Positions 13,741 to 26,900 of a DNA stretch of 64,000 bases are shown piece by piece; the first letter of the stretch is position 1, and each line of letters starts with the position of its first letter. A model generated the notes under the pieces. The model saw only the letters and a list, made by a program, of their open reading frames with translations. It was not told where the DNA came from and made no database searches. Source of the DNA: Trochalopteron elliotii (taxonomy: Eukaryota; Chordata; Aves; Passeriformes; Leiothrichidae); assembly GCA_024734555.1 (NCBI GenBank), contig JANPWX010000452.1:2216115-2280114 (forward strand). The letters run 5' to 3'. Both the position numbers and the translations under genes were made by a program.

Positions 13741-13771
13741 TTTTTTTTTTTTTGTTTTTTTTTTTTTTTTT
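13741..13771. repeat. Poly-T tract (31 bases, one interruption)
   Basis: Thirteen T, one G, then seventeen T. There is no recognisable retroposon next to it on either side, so it may be a simple homopolymer or the remnant of a minus-strand poly-A tail. Confidence 0.9.
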
Positions 13772-16700
13772 CTGACTGTAAATCAGTGGCAAATGTGCAG
13801 ATTTGGACTTTCTGAAGTTTTACTTTGAGAATGTTTTCTTAAAACATTCCAAAACACTGAAATCCTGGAATGGCAAGGGAAAAAATAATTCAAGCCAAAG
13901 GTAAAATCACAAATTATTTATGGAGCGTTTTGTCTCTAATTCTAAAACTGAAAGTACTAGTGATGAGCAGCAGTGATGAGCTTAGCTGCTTCTTGTGCCT
14001 AATGCTTGTCGAGAAGTCAAATTTGATTGACATTCCATCATAAATTTCTATTCCACGTAACAAATATTTCTTTTTCCCTGTTTGTAAGAGCCTTTTTAAG
14101 ATGCCTCCTTAAAACAATGTAACAGTCATTTGCAGCTTTTATGGCATCTAAATCTGTGCCTTTTCTGCTGGCTTGGTTCTACTGACATTTTAACATTGTT
14201 AATAATCACTGGCCATTTGCGTGCGCTGGGTAAAGGCATAATGTGCTTTTACACGAAACACTGTTATGAGGGCTCATTATCTCGTGAGGCAGCAGTCGTA
14301 ATGAAAATTAAACAATTGCAAAACTTGCTTTGCCAAGTGCTCCTCGAATAAATTTAGCTGGGCTGCCTCACAGCTCCTACCTGCTTCTGCGGGGTTATAT
14401 ATCAGAGCTGCTGGAGGGCTGCAGGCGTGAATTCCTTGGTGCAGGGGTGAGAGCTGTGAGCTCCCCGCTCTGCCGTGCTCTGCTGAGGCTGAGCAGGAAA
14501 TGCTCCTTTCACAGGCAACGTCCTAGCAGGGCATGAAATAAGTGCAAACCTTTGAAAGGAGTCTCCGTGGTACCGATAGTTAAACGGGTGTTGCAAACGA
14601 CCTTGTGCTCGCAGGTAGCCACAGGAGTGTTGGATCTGCAGTCTGCAAGCTACTCCTGCTGTTTTGGAAATCACTGCAGCCCTGTGGTTAGAAATTATCA
14701 AATTAGCCTCACTTCTCTGCCTAAGAAAGGGTTGGAATGTAAATATGGGCTATTCAGGGTTTTGTTTATGGACTGCAAAGTTTTACCAAACGTTATACAT
14801 AACAGACATAATTTTTTACAACTTCTTCAGTGTTTTTACATAAAATTATTTGAATGGGAGGTACTTTAAAAATAAAGTAAATGTATGATGAGAAATCCGG
14901 CTAGGTTTCTCCATGGTATCTGCATTTTAGCGGAGTTGGTCTAGCTGAGGATCAGGACATCTGAAATTCATGTTTAGAATCACTGTTGCTTAGCTAGCCA
15001 GGGCAGTTTGTGTCATTTCTGACACACTTTCCTTCTGTTATGTATGCCACCAGATTTGTCCTTATAGGTCTTGTATTCAACAGCTCCTCTTTTATTTTAA
15101 TGCAGCCCTTAAAGGTAGATTGTTTCAGTACTACAGTAGTAAGGGAAATCAAATTTCCATTTTCTTTTTTTTTCTTTTTGCACACATTTAATTTTGAAAT
15201 CTACCGTGGCATAAAACAATAATTCAGAGAGGCTCCGTTTCAGATTACCTTTCTTCATTAAAAAATAAAATAAAATAACCAGGAGGTCTAGCATGTTATG
15301 TCACTAAGTCACGCAGTAAGAGGGACCATCAAAGAATGGTGGGAATTATCACAGCAGCTTGCTCCTTGTTAGAAGCATTTACCTCATGACCCTTTCATTT
15401 GCCTACTGCCACTTTAGTTTAAGAGTGACAACACTGTATAGCACTCTGCACTTTCCTCCTCCCCCCACCTCGCTCTTTCCCTTAGCACCAGATGCCTTTG
15501 TAAAGCAGCCTGGTGAAGGAGTGAACAAAACCTTGTGGGATAAGTCTGACACTGGAAGTTAATGATTATCAGTCGAAACAAAACACTTGTTTACATGTTG
15601 TAGTCATTAGAGGTTCCAGTCAGTCATACCTCGGCTGGGATTCCTGCCAAATGTTTTGAGGGTTCTTTCACAAGCTGTGCAGTTTTGTAAATACAAAAGC
15701 ACTCTTATTAAGCCTTTTTAGTATTAGACTGTGCAATTAAGACTACGGGTAATTAGATTCCTTTATTGGGAGTAGAATGGTCCAAGATACACACACACAA
15801 CTTTCTTAGCCACAGGATACCATCGTATCTCTATTTGGGTGTTCCATTACAGATCAATGACTAAGAGAAACTCTTTTGTACTGCACACATTTTTTCTTTA
15901 TTAAAAATTGTGCTCAAAACTTGGGGAGGTATGGATTTTTCTTCACCTTATTGTCATCACCTCTGCTGGAGCCATAAAACTTTCTTTTTTGATTAGCTTG
16001 TCTCAATTTGCTGGAAACCCTTTGCTTGCATCTCTTTTAGTATTGCTGGCTTTTCATTTCAGCCTTATTACAGCTAGGATTAAGGAGGTGATTTAACTAT
16101 GAAGGAATTTAGGAAAATTTCCAGTAAGCTAAGGATGATTTTAAGTTAACTGCAGGATAACAGGGTTGTAGAAATGAATGTTTCTTTTAACACCTGTGAA
16201 TTAGTCCATACCTGAATAAATAAATGATCCCTTTGGTATTTGAAGTTGATATAAACCAGCTCAAATTTCAACATTTTCTTATAAACACTCTAATCATGCA
16301 AAAATGCATCTAATACAAATAATCGTGTAAGCTGATGAACCTGTTTCACGTACCCTTCAGCTCAGGGAATATTCTCTGCATTGAGCACGATGGTAAATTA
16401 TTTAAGATTTGGGAGGCCATTTTTTTGTAACTGTGAATTGTAAGACAACTGAATCATCCATACATATTTTATCTCTATTTTTTTCTTTGCCAGAGAAGAT
16501 ATCCGTTTTAGTTGCTCCAGTGCAGGACTGCTCGCTTTGACATTTCCCGGTTGTCTGTAGTGCTAGGCAATAATTAAATATCAGGTGCATAAGCTGCTCT
16601 TTAATTTGACATGTGTGCTCCAGGCAATAAACACATGCAGTGCAACGTGGGAGTGTAATTGCTAAGGAATAAAATCTTGTACCAAGTGAGATCATTGTAT

Positions 16701-19700
16701 CAGGTACAGTGTGACAGCTCATTTGATCATTATGCCCAGGCTAAAGAGGTTGCCTAATTAGTTTCCATTAAAACTCACCCTTTAATCAGGAATTATTCTT
16801 GCATAAAGAATGTCACTTGGTCCAGATGAATGAACAATGGTTCCCCCTTGAGATTCAACTATCTGTTACACTTGGGATGCCATATGTCTTTTCAAACAAT
16901 TCAGCTACCACTGTACTCTGTGAATCTGGATCTCGCAGCACTGCATGGTATTTGCATTTCCTCGATACCAGCTCGTGTTCTGTAGAAAAATCACAATGGT
17001 GCTCTGTATATACTTCATCAAGTCAGAGGAACTACGTTCAAGCAGCAGGAGCTGTGTTGTAAACACACAAATGACTAATGGGCCTCTCTTAACTAATGTG
17101 TCTTAGTTGTTGTATATATTTCATTACTGACACACATAGTGTACATGCTATTACCTCGAGCTAGACTTTGGTTTCTCACCTAGAAACGTCAAGGTTCATC
17201 TAAATTTAATATTTTGGAGAGAAACAACTCCCTAGCTTTTTTTCTTCTTGTGACAATAGCTTTGTCATCTGAAGCTGATCACAGAAGTAGCTGCGCTTTC
17301 TTTTTTTACTCTTTTCCCAAAAAATATCTTTCGAGTGCCTTCCCTTTTCTCCCACAAGATGTGAGGTTTGGCACATTACTGGCTTCATGCACAGAAGTAA
17401 AGCTTAGTTATTGGGTATGTTTCGATCTGAGGCATTTCAGCAAGTTCCAAGTTGTCCAAAGGAGTTGACTCTTCTGCCACATGGAAGCTGTAGTGAGTGG
17501 CTCGTTTGAGTTGTCTAGAAACTGCTCCTCAGGAGGGGCTTCCCCCCTGTGACTGTACAGACTGTGGTAGACCAGGTGGAAAGAAAGAGACTTGCACATC
17601 AAAGGTCAGCACTTGCAATCAGTGGCCTCATTTGACTCCCTTGATCACCTGCTGTACAGATGTGAACTGATTTAGTGATGTTTGGTAAATGCCACGGGCT
17701 GGCCTGCCAGTTTGAAGTCCAGCAACAGCAAGAACTGCTTGGTGCTCTTCCTTTCCCCACAGGTGTCCTGGGACAGTGAGCTGAGCTTCCCCTCTGTAGT
17801 GGAGGGGTGGTCCTACAACATATTGATATCTTCACTGACTGTCTGCCTGTGTGGTGTCCAACCTTTCTCTAATCAAATGGTTTATGAGGCACCTAGATAC
17901 GCAGGTCTCAAAAATACTTCCCTAATTTTTTTTGTGTCTCACATTGTTGCTGACCCCTTGTTGTGTTGGGAGGAATGCAAAAATGTTTTGTGGGTTTTGT
18001 GCACCTGGAGCAAATACCTTTTACAGAAACAAGAACAACCCAAGGTTTTGTGAAAGATTGCCACAAACACTAAGCAAGTATTGTGCAGGATACCTGCTCC
18101 AGGTTCATATTTGGTAAATCTAAATGCTCTAACCTTCATACTTAAACCCGAGGCATACTTGCTTTTACACTGGAAACGTATTCAAGGTAATGGAAGGATG
18201 TTGGTCTAAAATGGAATTCAAGCCCTTAATGCTTTTGCTGCTACTGCTCTGAGTGCCCCCATTCTCCATACCCAATATATGATGTGTCGCAGCCACATTC
18301 AATTTGAATGAAGCAGACAGGAAAGTGGCTAAAGCACATGATTAACATCAAGAATTAGGAGAAGAGAAATGGTTTGATGATCTAACATGACTCCCTAAAT
18401 AGCAGAGGCTTCTAATTTATTGGGTTTTATACCTTGAGCTACGTGTCTAGGAAAATTAGTATTCTGTGTAGTCTAAGAGCTGTCCACCTTTACCTAAGAT
18501 GTTCTTTGTAGTTGTGGTCAATCTCTGATGCATCACAGGAAGATAGAGAAGAAAGAATAAAAGCTCCTTTGAGCACAGAAACTGAATTCTGATCTTTTCT
18601 GGCTTCCTCTGGTTAATCCATACTATTTTGGCATTCTCGCATACATCTTACACTCCTTTCTAATATTTTCAGCAAACACATTCTTACATCTCTTTCATGT
18701 TCCCAATGCCATTCCTGGTTTCTTTCCATGTCCCCAGATTGTATTTGCCCAGGCTTCTGGAGAAATCTGTTGCATCTGATTCAGTTACAGACATCGATTG
18801 GTGTCAGTTGCTGTCTCTTGACTATTAGTCAAAGAGGATTTTTTTGCATCTTAGTTACTTCAAACCCAACAAATGCCTAGAGGGGCTCCATGATGATGAT
18901 TTATGCAAATACTTTAGTGAAGCTCCTAGATGGTATCCAGACTGCTCTGGTGGTATGCAGTGATAAAGATCGGTTATTGCTAGAATGAAATGAATTATCT
19001 GGCTATGATATCTTTATTTTTAACGAGGTTATTGATAGCTCCAAAGCAAGGAGATACATCTAGTAATCATGAATGAAGTGCCTTCTCCAGTTCTGCAGGC
19101 CTCTCTTAGAAACCTGTGTGCTGAAGGACACACACAGTCTTTGCAGATTATTAACCTCAGAGCAATCCTCTGTCAATAAAAATTAAAATGAAAAATTAAA
19201 TCAAATCTCAATTTGAAGTTTAGTAGCATAATAGGGAAATAAAAAGGCTGAATTAATAATGGGAGAATTTACATTAGTAATAGTAGTGATATTATTTGGT
19301 ACAAAGGGCAACCTGTCCAACAGGTAAGTTTTGTTTTGTCTTGAATCAGGTTCACCTCTTTAGCCAATCAGGTTTTGTGCTAATCATCATGATTTATATT
19401 ATTGAGATTTTCAATCACTTGTATTTTCTCTAACCAACTAAGCTTTTTTATTATAACAATGAATTCTACAGGTTATTTATAATATGTTTAGAAATTTTAA
19501 AATAGCAACTTGTAATTACAGTTTAAAAAGAGTAAGTAATTTTAAAAGGAGTATTTTTGCGATCTTTATTCTCATACACTGATAGTGGACTTGGGAACTT
19601 CCGGAATTCCTGACTGTGTTCAGTGCAGTAGCTCTAGCATGTTCCCTCCCCCTTCCCCCCATGTTTCCTCTGAAAAAAATCCCAACTCTAATACTTCAAG

Positions 19701-22700
19701 CTCTCCTTCTGCAGATGTACTTTTATGATTGCAATCTTGACTATTGCCTGGTTTTTAGTCCTGTCATCAGCCCAAGTATTTCTCTCTGCTCTTTTTAAAG
19801 CTGAATAGACAGAACATGGTAAATTATTTTGTAAGAGGGCTTTCCATTGATTTATAATATTGAGACTATTACTTAATTTTTGAACTTTCTGAAGATTTGT
19901 GCTGAACAGGGTGCTTCCTTTTTAAATGCAATGCCATAAGTCAATCTGAGTTCATTCTAGACTTGACCCAGTTTTATCAAAAGGTTTATGAACTTAGCAA
20001 ACTTGGCTCAAATATGGCTGAAAAGCTGACTGAGATTCATCACATTATGATTAAAATCTAGCTGTAGTCCTACTCTAAGTACTATCTAAATGTCTTCAGT
20101 AGCAAGTTTAAATCAGAAATGACCTAAGAAAATTACTTCTGCTATAAGCAAATAAAAGGGCTAAAACCAGTTTTGGGTGACCATTCAGGGCTACTTTTAC
20201 TTTCTCTGTGCCTGATTGCCAGGATTTGAATTTCATACCTTCTCCACAAAACATATTTTCTCATTAGAAATACATATGTTTATCTTTGCATCATAAAGTG
20301 GGGACTATTTTTATTACTCTTGTTATTAATCCAAGTAATCTTTAGTGTTTCTATAAGAAATTCACTAGAGTGGAATCAAAACATTGTTCGGTTCAGAACG
20401 AACCTTTCCTATTTGCAAAAAGCAAACTAAGTTGCATTCAATGTAAATAGAGTAAAGACCATCAGCATTACTCTGTGCAATATCCTGATACTTTACAGCC
20501 CTTTTGGACCTGAACACATCGACCATACTTCAGAAGCCTTCATAAACTTGTATAAATGTTTTCTTTTGCAATGATTTTTCAAAGTTTCCAGTAACAATCA
20601 TTTATTGGTCTCTTGTGAGTTGTACTGCATGGACTGAATATTATCAAGGAAAACAAACTGGTTTTGTTTTATTTCTCTGAAGTGCTTTCTAAAAGAATTC
20701 TATTCCAAATGTACACATTGGATCATATTCTGCCCCTAGCCATGGTGTCTGATAAAATGCCATTGACTTTATTACCATCCACTTTGATTCTGGCCTATTT
20801 CCATGTACTCCAGGCTGCCTGTGTAACTAAGAAGGGAAAACTTGACCTGGGGTGTGTGCTTCGCTTCAGAAAAAGCTGCATTATTTACCCTCAGTGAGGC
20901 AAGTGCAGTAATTCATGCCTTGCACCCACTTAGAGTGACTCCTGGGGTGCTGTTGCAAAAGTCCCCCCTTGCAAAGCTCCTCAGTCAGGAGCTTCCCAGA
21001 ACAGTCAGCACTTGCACGTGGAGAACAGTGCTCTGCTGCAGCTCAGGAATGCTCAGGGGTATGGAACAGAAATCACTGTGCAGTTCAAGGACCAGGGGAA
21101 GTCCTGCTGTGAGCAAGAGACAGGCTGGGCTGGACACTGGGGTGCTGGACTTGCTGATTCTGTACTGATGGAAAGAATGAGGGCAGCAGAGGTCTTGCTG
21201 CAGTGGGAGGACCATGTGTCCTGGCCCACCCCACTGTCCCTGCTGGGGCTCCTGTAGGGCTGAAAAGAAAATGTAGAAAATAGGTTCAGGGGCAGCAGCT
21301 GTTCTTGACATGCAAGCTGATTGCCAGTCTAAGAAATGGCCAAAATTCTTTATACCTAGACCTGGCCAAAATTCTCCTCCATCTCTAAGAAATCTTGATA
21401 AAATATTTAAGAGAAAAAATAAACAAAAACTCTGTGTGTCTAGACAGGTTTGTCCATTATTTCCAGGTGTAGTCTGGAAGGCCTAAGCCTAATCTACGTG
21501 AGAATGAAGAGCTGAAGATATTTTGCAAAAAATGTGGAGTGGCATGCCATTTCCTAATTGCTGTCCCTGTGTGGCTGCTCTGTCATGAAACAAAACCCAT
21601 TTTGCTTTGGAATAGCTACTGTGGGAAAGATAATTTATTTCAATTGGAATATATTTTGGAAATTTTATCTGTGTATTTAGTTAATGCTTTCCAGCCTTTT
21701 CTCGTACCATGAATTTAGAGTTTTGTGTTTTTGTTACTTTTGAAATGAATGCTGCTTTCAAAGTATGTCATTCTGGAAGAAATAAAAAAAATATACTGAA
21801 ATTCAAGATAACTGTTAGAACTGGGACCAATCAACATTTGTTTTTTTTGAAATATGCAGAATTCAAAGCATTGACAGATCATCCTTAAACACTGAATTAG
21901 TATAACTAGAAGTATACTGAAAAATCTAATTTTAACAAGATTATGATGTATTAATTTTTGTATTTGTTCTAAAAAGATGGAAATTTTATACGTGCTATGC
22001 CTCCATTTTTCAAATATACTTCTCTAACTTTTTAAAAGGCCAACTTTCAGGGGAGCTTACATCCTCAGTTCAAGGAACAGTATGCATTTACAGCTGACTA
22101 AATTTTGAAAGCTTTTGCTGTTCATTCTTTCACATACAACATTGAACACGTAGTATTCAAAGCCCTCATGATAATAGGTTTGTTGGGACAAGGAAGGCAT
22201 CTTTTTCTTGTTCCATCTGAGTTAATATGTCTGGTTTAGTCACTTGAGAAATAAAGTTGGCACCTGCGACCTCTTGTTTAGAAGATGTCTAGATCCCATC
22301 TTCTGTGATCTGCCAAGAGTGGTTATGAAGGGGTCTCTTTTGAGCTTTGAAGAAAAAGTATTCTTATTCATGTTTTAAACTCAATTTAAAACCAAGTATC
22401 ATATATTGCTCTTATTTTTTTCCTGTGGTTGGTAAAGATACCAACTGCTAAAATAGTACAGATGTACGTGTTAAATTGGATTGAGAAGTGAAGCAGAAGC
22501 ACACAGATTTCATAAAGGAGACGTGGAAGATCTCTAATGATTTTCTTTAGGAAAGAAGGCACTAATATGGGTCCTAGAAAGTAGACTGTGAGCTTTCAAT
22601 GGCAAATGACTGGAAACATATTTTTCAGTTGGCCCAAAACACTGCAATAACTAATATCTTGTAGGGAATAAAGGAAGGATCAATACATGCAAGTATCTTG

Positions 22701-23309
22701 TTTATTTAAGCATTTGGTGAAGTGGTATGTTTCTCTTAAACCACAAGAGGACACTGCCATTATTTTACCTGGAAAATAATACAAATAAGAATTTATATGT
22801 ATATACATATCCTTAAAGTAAACCACAAATTCATGCACATCACAGTCTTAATGCTCACTTATGTTGGCAAATTTCAAGAGCTTGTTTGACATGCCTGCAG
22901 TTTGCACATTGCAGCTACAGGCTGCTTGGCTGGAAAGTGGAACCAAGAATAGCATCTAGGCTGGCTAGTGCCACAGTGCAAGAAGTAGTTGCGTGGGTCC
23001 CAAATGGCCCTGCTGCCACCCTGTCACTGGCAGTGGCCCCAGAAGGCTCCAGCTGCCTGATGTTGCCAGAGGACTTAAGAACATGATGTGGACTCTGGTT
23101 ATGGATGGCAGCTGCGCATGCTCCTGGCAGCACATCTGGCACAAGGATGTCTCCCCTGGGACAGCCAAGGCTCCTGGCCTCCTTGTTAGGAGTAGCTTAG
23201 TCCCTTCTTCGCAAGCTGGCAAATCTGTTTCTGTCTACTTGAAAGAATTCCAAACTATTTTCACAATATTTTAATGTTTTAAATTTTTTTATTATGTTTT
23301 GTTGAGATA
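13772..23309. other. Non-coding DNA, no gene seen
   Basis: No gene recognised in about 9.5 kb. A GC-richer patch at 14390-14540 sits beside an AT-rich element with many homeodomain-type cores at 14105-14350. Other GC-richer patches are at 17490-17830, 20900-21260 and 22880-23240. Their frames overlap on both strands and show no known domain, so they may be old transposon relics that I cannot name. A perfect donor-like CAG|GTAAGT occurs at 19321-19329, but no acceptor-bounded exon is visible upstream. Confidence 0.6.
21337..21375. repeat. Short direct repeat, 13 bp x2, period 26
   Basis: The 13-mer TGGCCAAAATTCT occurs exactly at 21337-21349 and again at 21363-21375. It is probably a small local duplication. 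Confidence 0.7.
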
Positions 23310-23962
23310 TGAACTGCCTGGATGTGCTCTGAGGTGGGTGGGAAACTGGCTGCACCAACAGGCTTAAAGGGTTGTCCATTCAGAGTCCAGCTGGTGGCAT
23401 TCTTCAAGAGTCAGTGCTTGGGTCAAGGTGCTCCAATGTCTTTTGTTACTCAGCTGGATGAGGGATGGAGTGTACCTGCTCTCAGTGCACGGGGGACACT
23501 CTGTCAAGCAAGGCAAGTCCAGCAATCCAGAGCTGTCTTGTCTTGCTGGAGCACTGGGCAATAGGAATCTCATGAAATTCAGTGTAATTTAATACAGAGC
23601 CCTGCAGCTGGGATTGCAGACTGAGGATGCACTTCTGTAGGAAAGAACCTGGGGCCTTGGCCAGCGACAAAACAAATCCGTGTCAGTCATGTGTACTTGT
23701 GTCAGGAAAAGTCAGCAAACCTCTGCTATATCAGCAAGAGAGCAGACAGCAGGATGTGGGTGGTGAGTGTTCCCTCTTGAGAGTATTTCAAGTGCTGTCT
23801 CCAGTTTGGGGCTTGCTGGGAGACAGTAGTAGAGAGGCAAGTCCAGCAGAGTTCTGAAAAATCATTGTGGAGGTTGAAGCACATGAGGTACAAGAAGTGT
23901 CTTGAGAGCTGGTTCAATCTGAGGAAGAGAAGGTGCAACATATCACAGTCTTCAACTGCTTA
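23310..23962 (+). mobile_element. Degenerate CR1 LINE fragment (end of ORF2)
   Basis: The order of blocks follows the last part of the CR1 reverse-transcriptase ORF as I know it from bird genomes. These include 'gaggtgggtgggaaactggc', 'gagtccagctggtggc', 'gtcagtgcttgggtcaaggt', 'ggatgagggatggagtgtac', 'aggaatctcatgaaattca', 'cctgcagctgggattgcag', 'ttcaagtgctgtctccagtt' and 'cttgagagctggttcaatct' plus 'gaggaagagaaggtg'. Stops, small deletions and frameshifts interrupt the reading frame, so it is inactive. The copy is truncated at both ends and lacks the terminal ATTCTATG motif. Divergence from the remembered consensus is clearly higher than for the tails at 6.1 and 45.4 kb, suggesting an older insertion. 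Confidence 0.75.
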
Positions 23963-23965
23963 ACA

Positions 23966-26900
23966 TGTTTACAAAGAAGGAAGAAGACTACTCAATATGC
24001 CCAGCAAAATAAATAGGGCATTGTTATGACATATGAAGTCCTGTTTTAATATTAGGGAATTTTCACACTGAAGGTGCTCTAATACTGCTGCAGGAGCCCA
24101 AAAGGGGCAGTGAAATCTCTCTGGAGATAGTCAAAACACCACTGAGCAAAGCCCTGAAAAACATGTTGCAACTTTGGAAATTGTCTCTAACCTCATCCCT
24201 GCCCCTGCATTAAGTGCTATGTTTGGACCACAGGTCTTTCTGAGCTCTCTTCCTAATTAAATTATTGTGTACGTCTGTTTTATATCCATTTTCATATTTC
24301 TAATAGCAGCCTCTGCAAACGGAAAATGTCACAATTAGTTGCAAGCTTTAAAATGCAGATCTGATCTGAAAATTAGAGCATTATTTTACACAGTAGTGTA
24401 AGACACACAGTGTAAAAGGCCTCTGATGGATTAATTTTTGCTATATATTGTTTGTATTACAATATTGCTATTGTATAGCAGTTTGGATTATTCTGTCAGA
24501 TATCCTGTGGCAGGAAAGTCCCTTTCCAACACCTTTTTTTCTGTGGTGTAATTAGCTGTTTGCTAGATGCTATGGTCACTACAATATACTCATCCTAGGC
24601 TCCCATCAGTGACTCCTAAGTCTTACTTGAATACAGAAATGGTGTGGGTATTCTGTGGCTTTCAGGAGCTACTGTACTTCAGCAGGCCATTATCTTTGAG
24701 AATGGGGCAGGGCAGTGTGTCCTTTCCTTTTGTCTAACAGGATGGAAGTAACCATGTCCCCTCTCCTCCTCACATTATTTAGACTCAGGGGTGAGGAAGT
24801 TGAATTTTTCAAAGCCTTCTCCTAGGAGCACGTTCTTCTCATTTTTCCCCCCATTCTGTCTTTATCTTGTGTCTCTTCATCCCAAGCTCTGACATTTCTT
24901 TGCCTCCTTCCCATGTCTAGAGAAATGGAAGTGAATGGGAGTGATAAAGAGAAGGATGGATATTGTTCCTGATGGCCTAGTTCATATCCCAAGCTCTGCT
25001 GTCAGAGCAGCTCTCCATTGCACACTCCTATGCCAACATCTGACTTGGAGCCTGGCCTGTTGAGGTCGACAAATTAACCCTGTGCACCTCCTCCTTGCTC
25101 CATTTGGGAGTAAGGGAATAAAGGGACAGAAAAGGAACCCCATCTCAGTGGCTCTTCACTGTGAGAAGACAAAATAGGAAGAACTTATGCAGAGACCACA
25201 TCATTCCCCAAGGCTGCAAGAGGCAAAAATCAGAATAGCTGGAAAGCAAGGTCAGCAGTGGGGCTGATTGCAGAGCTGGAAACGGGCCCTAGGAGCTGTA
25301 ACTTTCTCTATGTTTTTCTTTGCTGAGAAATTCTGTGAGGAAGCTTATTAGAAACCTCAAAATCTCATCAATGACAATAGCAGGCAGCTACAGAGAAACT
25401 TAAACTTTTGCATTTCAGGATTCATGCAAATAACTGTTTCAATGAAAGAAGAGGAATTAGCTCAGGTTTTTACAAGGCACCTCCTGAAGTGAAGATCACT
25501 AATGAGTCATTTGGAATTGTTGTCAGATCACTGGCCAGGTAGGAATTTGCAGTCAGGCATTGATATTGCTGCCTGTTAACAGCAGTCTCATTAGTAACAG
25601 TAGTTCTTGGCTTTATGTGTGTCATCTTCCTATATAAAGAAGGTTCCTGGAATTATCAGGTGCATAGTCATTATTGTCAAACAGTTCATATATTTTTGAA
25701 ACTAAAATATTTTCTGAGCTTTTTCAAAAACTGATTTAACAGACTTTTTTTTTATGGTTCCATCTGAACTACTGTTAAAATTGACAAAGAAATTGTGATA
25801 CTCCTTTATCTTGAGCAATGAAGCTACAGGTCAGATTCTAGCTCATTAGACATGGAAGAGGGAGCTAAAGTGCAAGTGCAAAGGATGAGCAAGCTGATAT
25901 TATAATAAAGACTCATGGAATTAAAGATTTTGGTTGTTCTTTTTTTGGAAAAGAAGATGAACCTTGCTATCTACCCCTCAAAATATCTTTTTTCTGGTTG
26001 CTGATCTTCTCTAATGAAATAGTTGTTTATGAACAGTCTGGAATGCTTTTCATTTGCCTTCCAGAGGGAGTCAAATGCACAATTTTCAGGCTTTGACAAG
26101 CAAGTCTAGAGAATGGTTGAACAGCAGTCAGAATATTCAGCTAAGACGTGTAGCTTTAATCTTCAGAAGTTGGTTTTTCTGGAGTTAATAACAATGGACC
26201 TCTCAGCCAGCACTGAGTGCTGACTTTCATGAGTGCTGTGCACGTGTGTCTGTGCATCAAACCTGGCCCAGGAAACCCACGGTGGTTAACTTGCTGTTTA
26301 AAAAGATGAAGAGTCTATTCAATTTAGAAGACAATAATAGTAATTTAAGGTACTTGAGCTGAAGTAATTACCTTTCACTGTTGCCACAGCATGAAATAAC
26401 AATCTACAATAATTTTGAAATATTGATCCTTTCAGGCATCTGATGTTAAAAGTGTTTCTTGAATGTATTGGGCTCATTGGAAGAAAGTGAATTTTTTTGC
26501 ACGCAGATATGGACTAATTTGACTTCCTAAATACATTATCTGCTGTGTTGTTTGAGGCTGTCTAGCAGCTGCAGAGGAGTTGCCACTGGAATTCCTCATA
26601 CATGCACCTCAGGTGCCATCAATTTTTGGTTATATTTTAGAAATTTCTAACGTGTAAAGTGTGCATGTCCCCAAGAAAAGTTTTCTGTCCTGGTTTTTCT
26701 TTGAGTTCTCTCTTGTTTCTATATCTTATTGAAAGAAATCAGTTTTGCATGGAGAGCACCATTAATAATGAAATGCAGTCTGTAAGCTTTTTAAAAGTCT
26801 ATTTCTTCCTTATAAATAAATGGTAATTTGTTTTAAAGCATCATTGCACACAGTGTTCAGCTGTTTCTCATGCATTCGATTATTTTAAATAAATGTACCA

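Noticed and set aside
18003..18104. Inverted repeat with exact 10-bp arms (ACCTGGAGCA at 18003-18012 and its complement at 18095-18104)
   Set aside because: Pairing does not extend beyond the core and the spacer is 82 bases, so chance is likely.
19321..19329. Perfect donor-like CAG|GTAAGT
   Set aside because: No acceptor-bounded exon upstream; an isolated match of this length is expected by chance.
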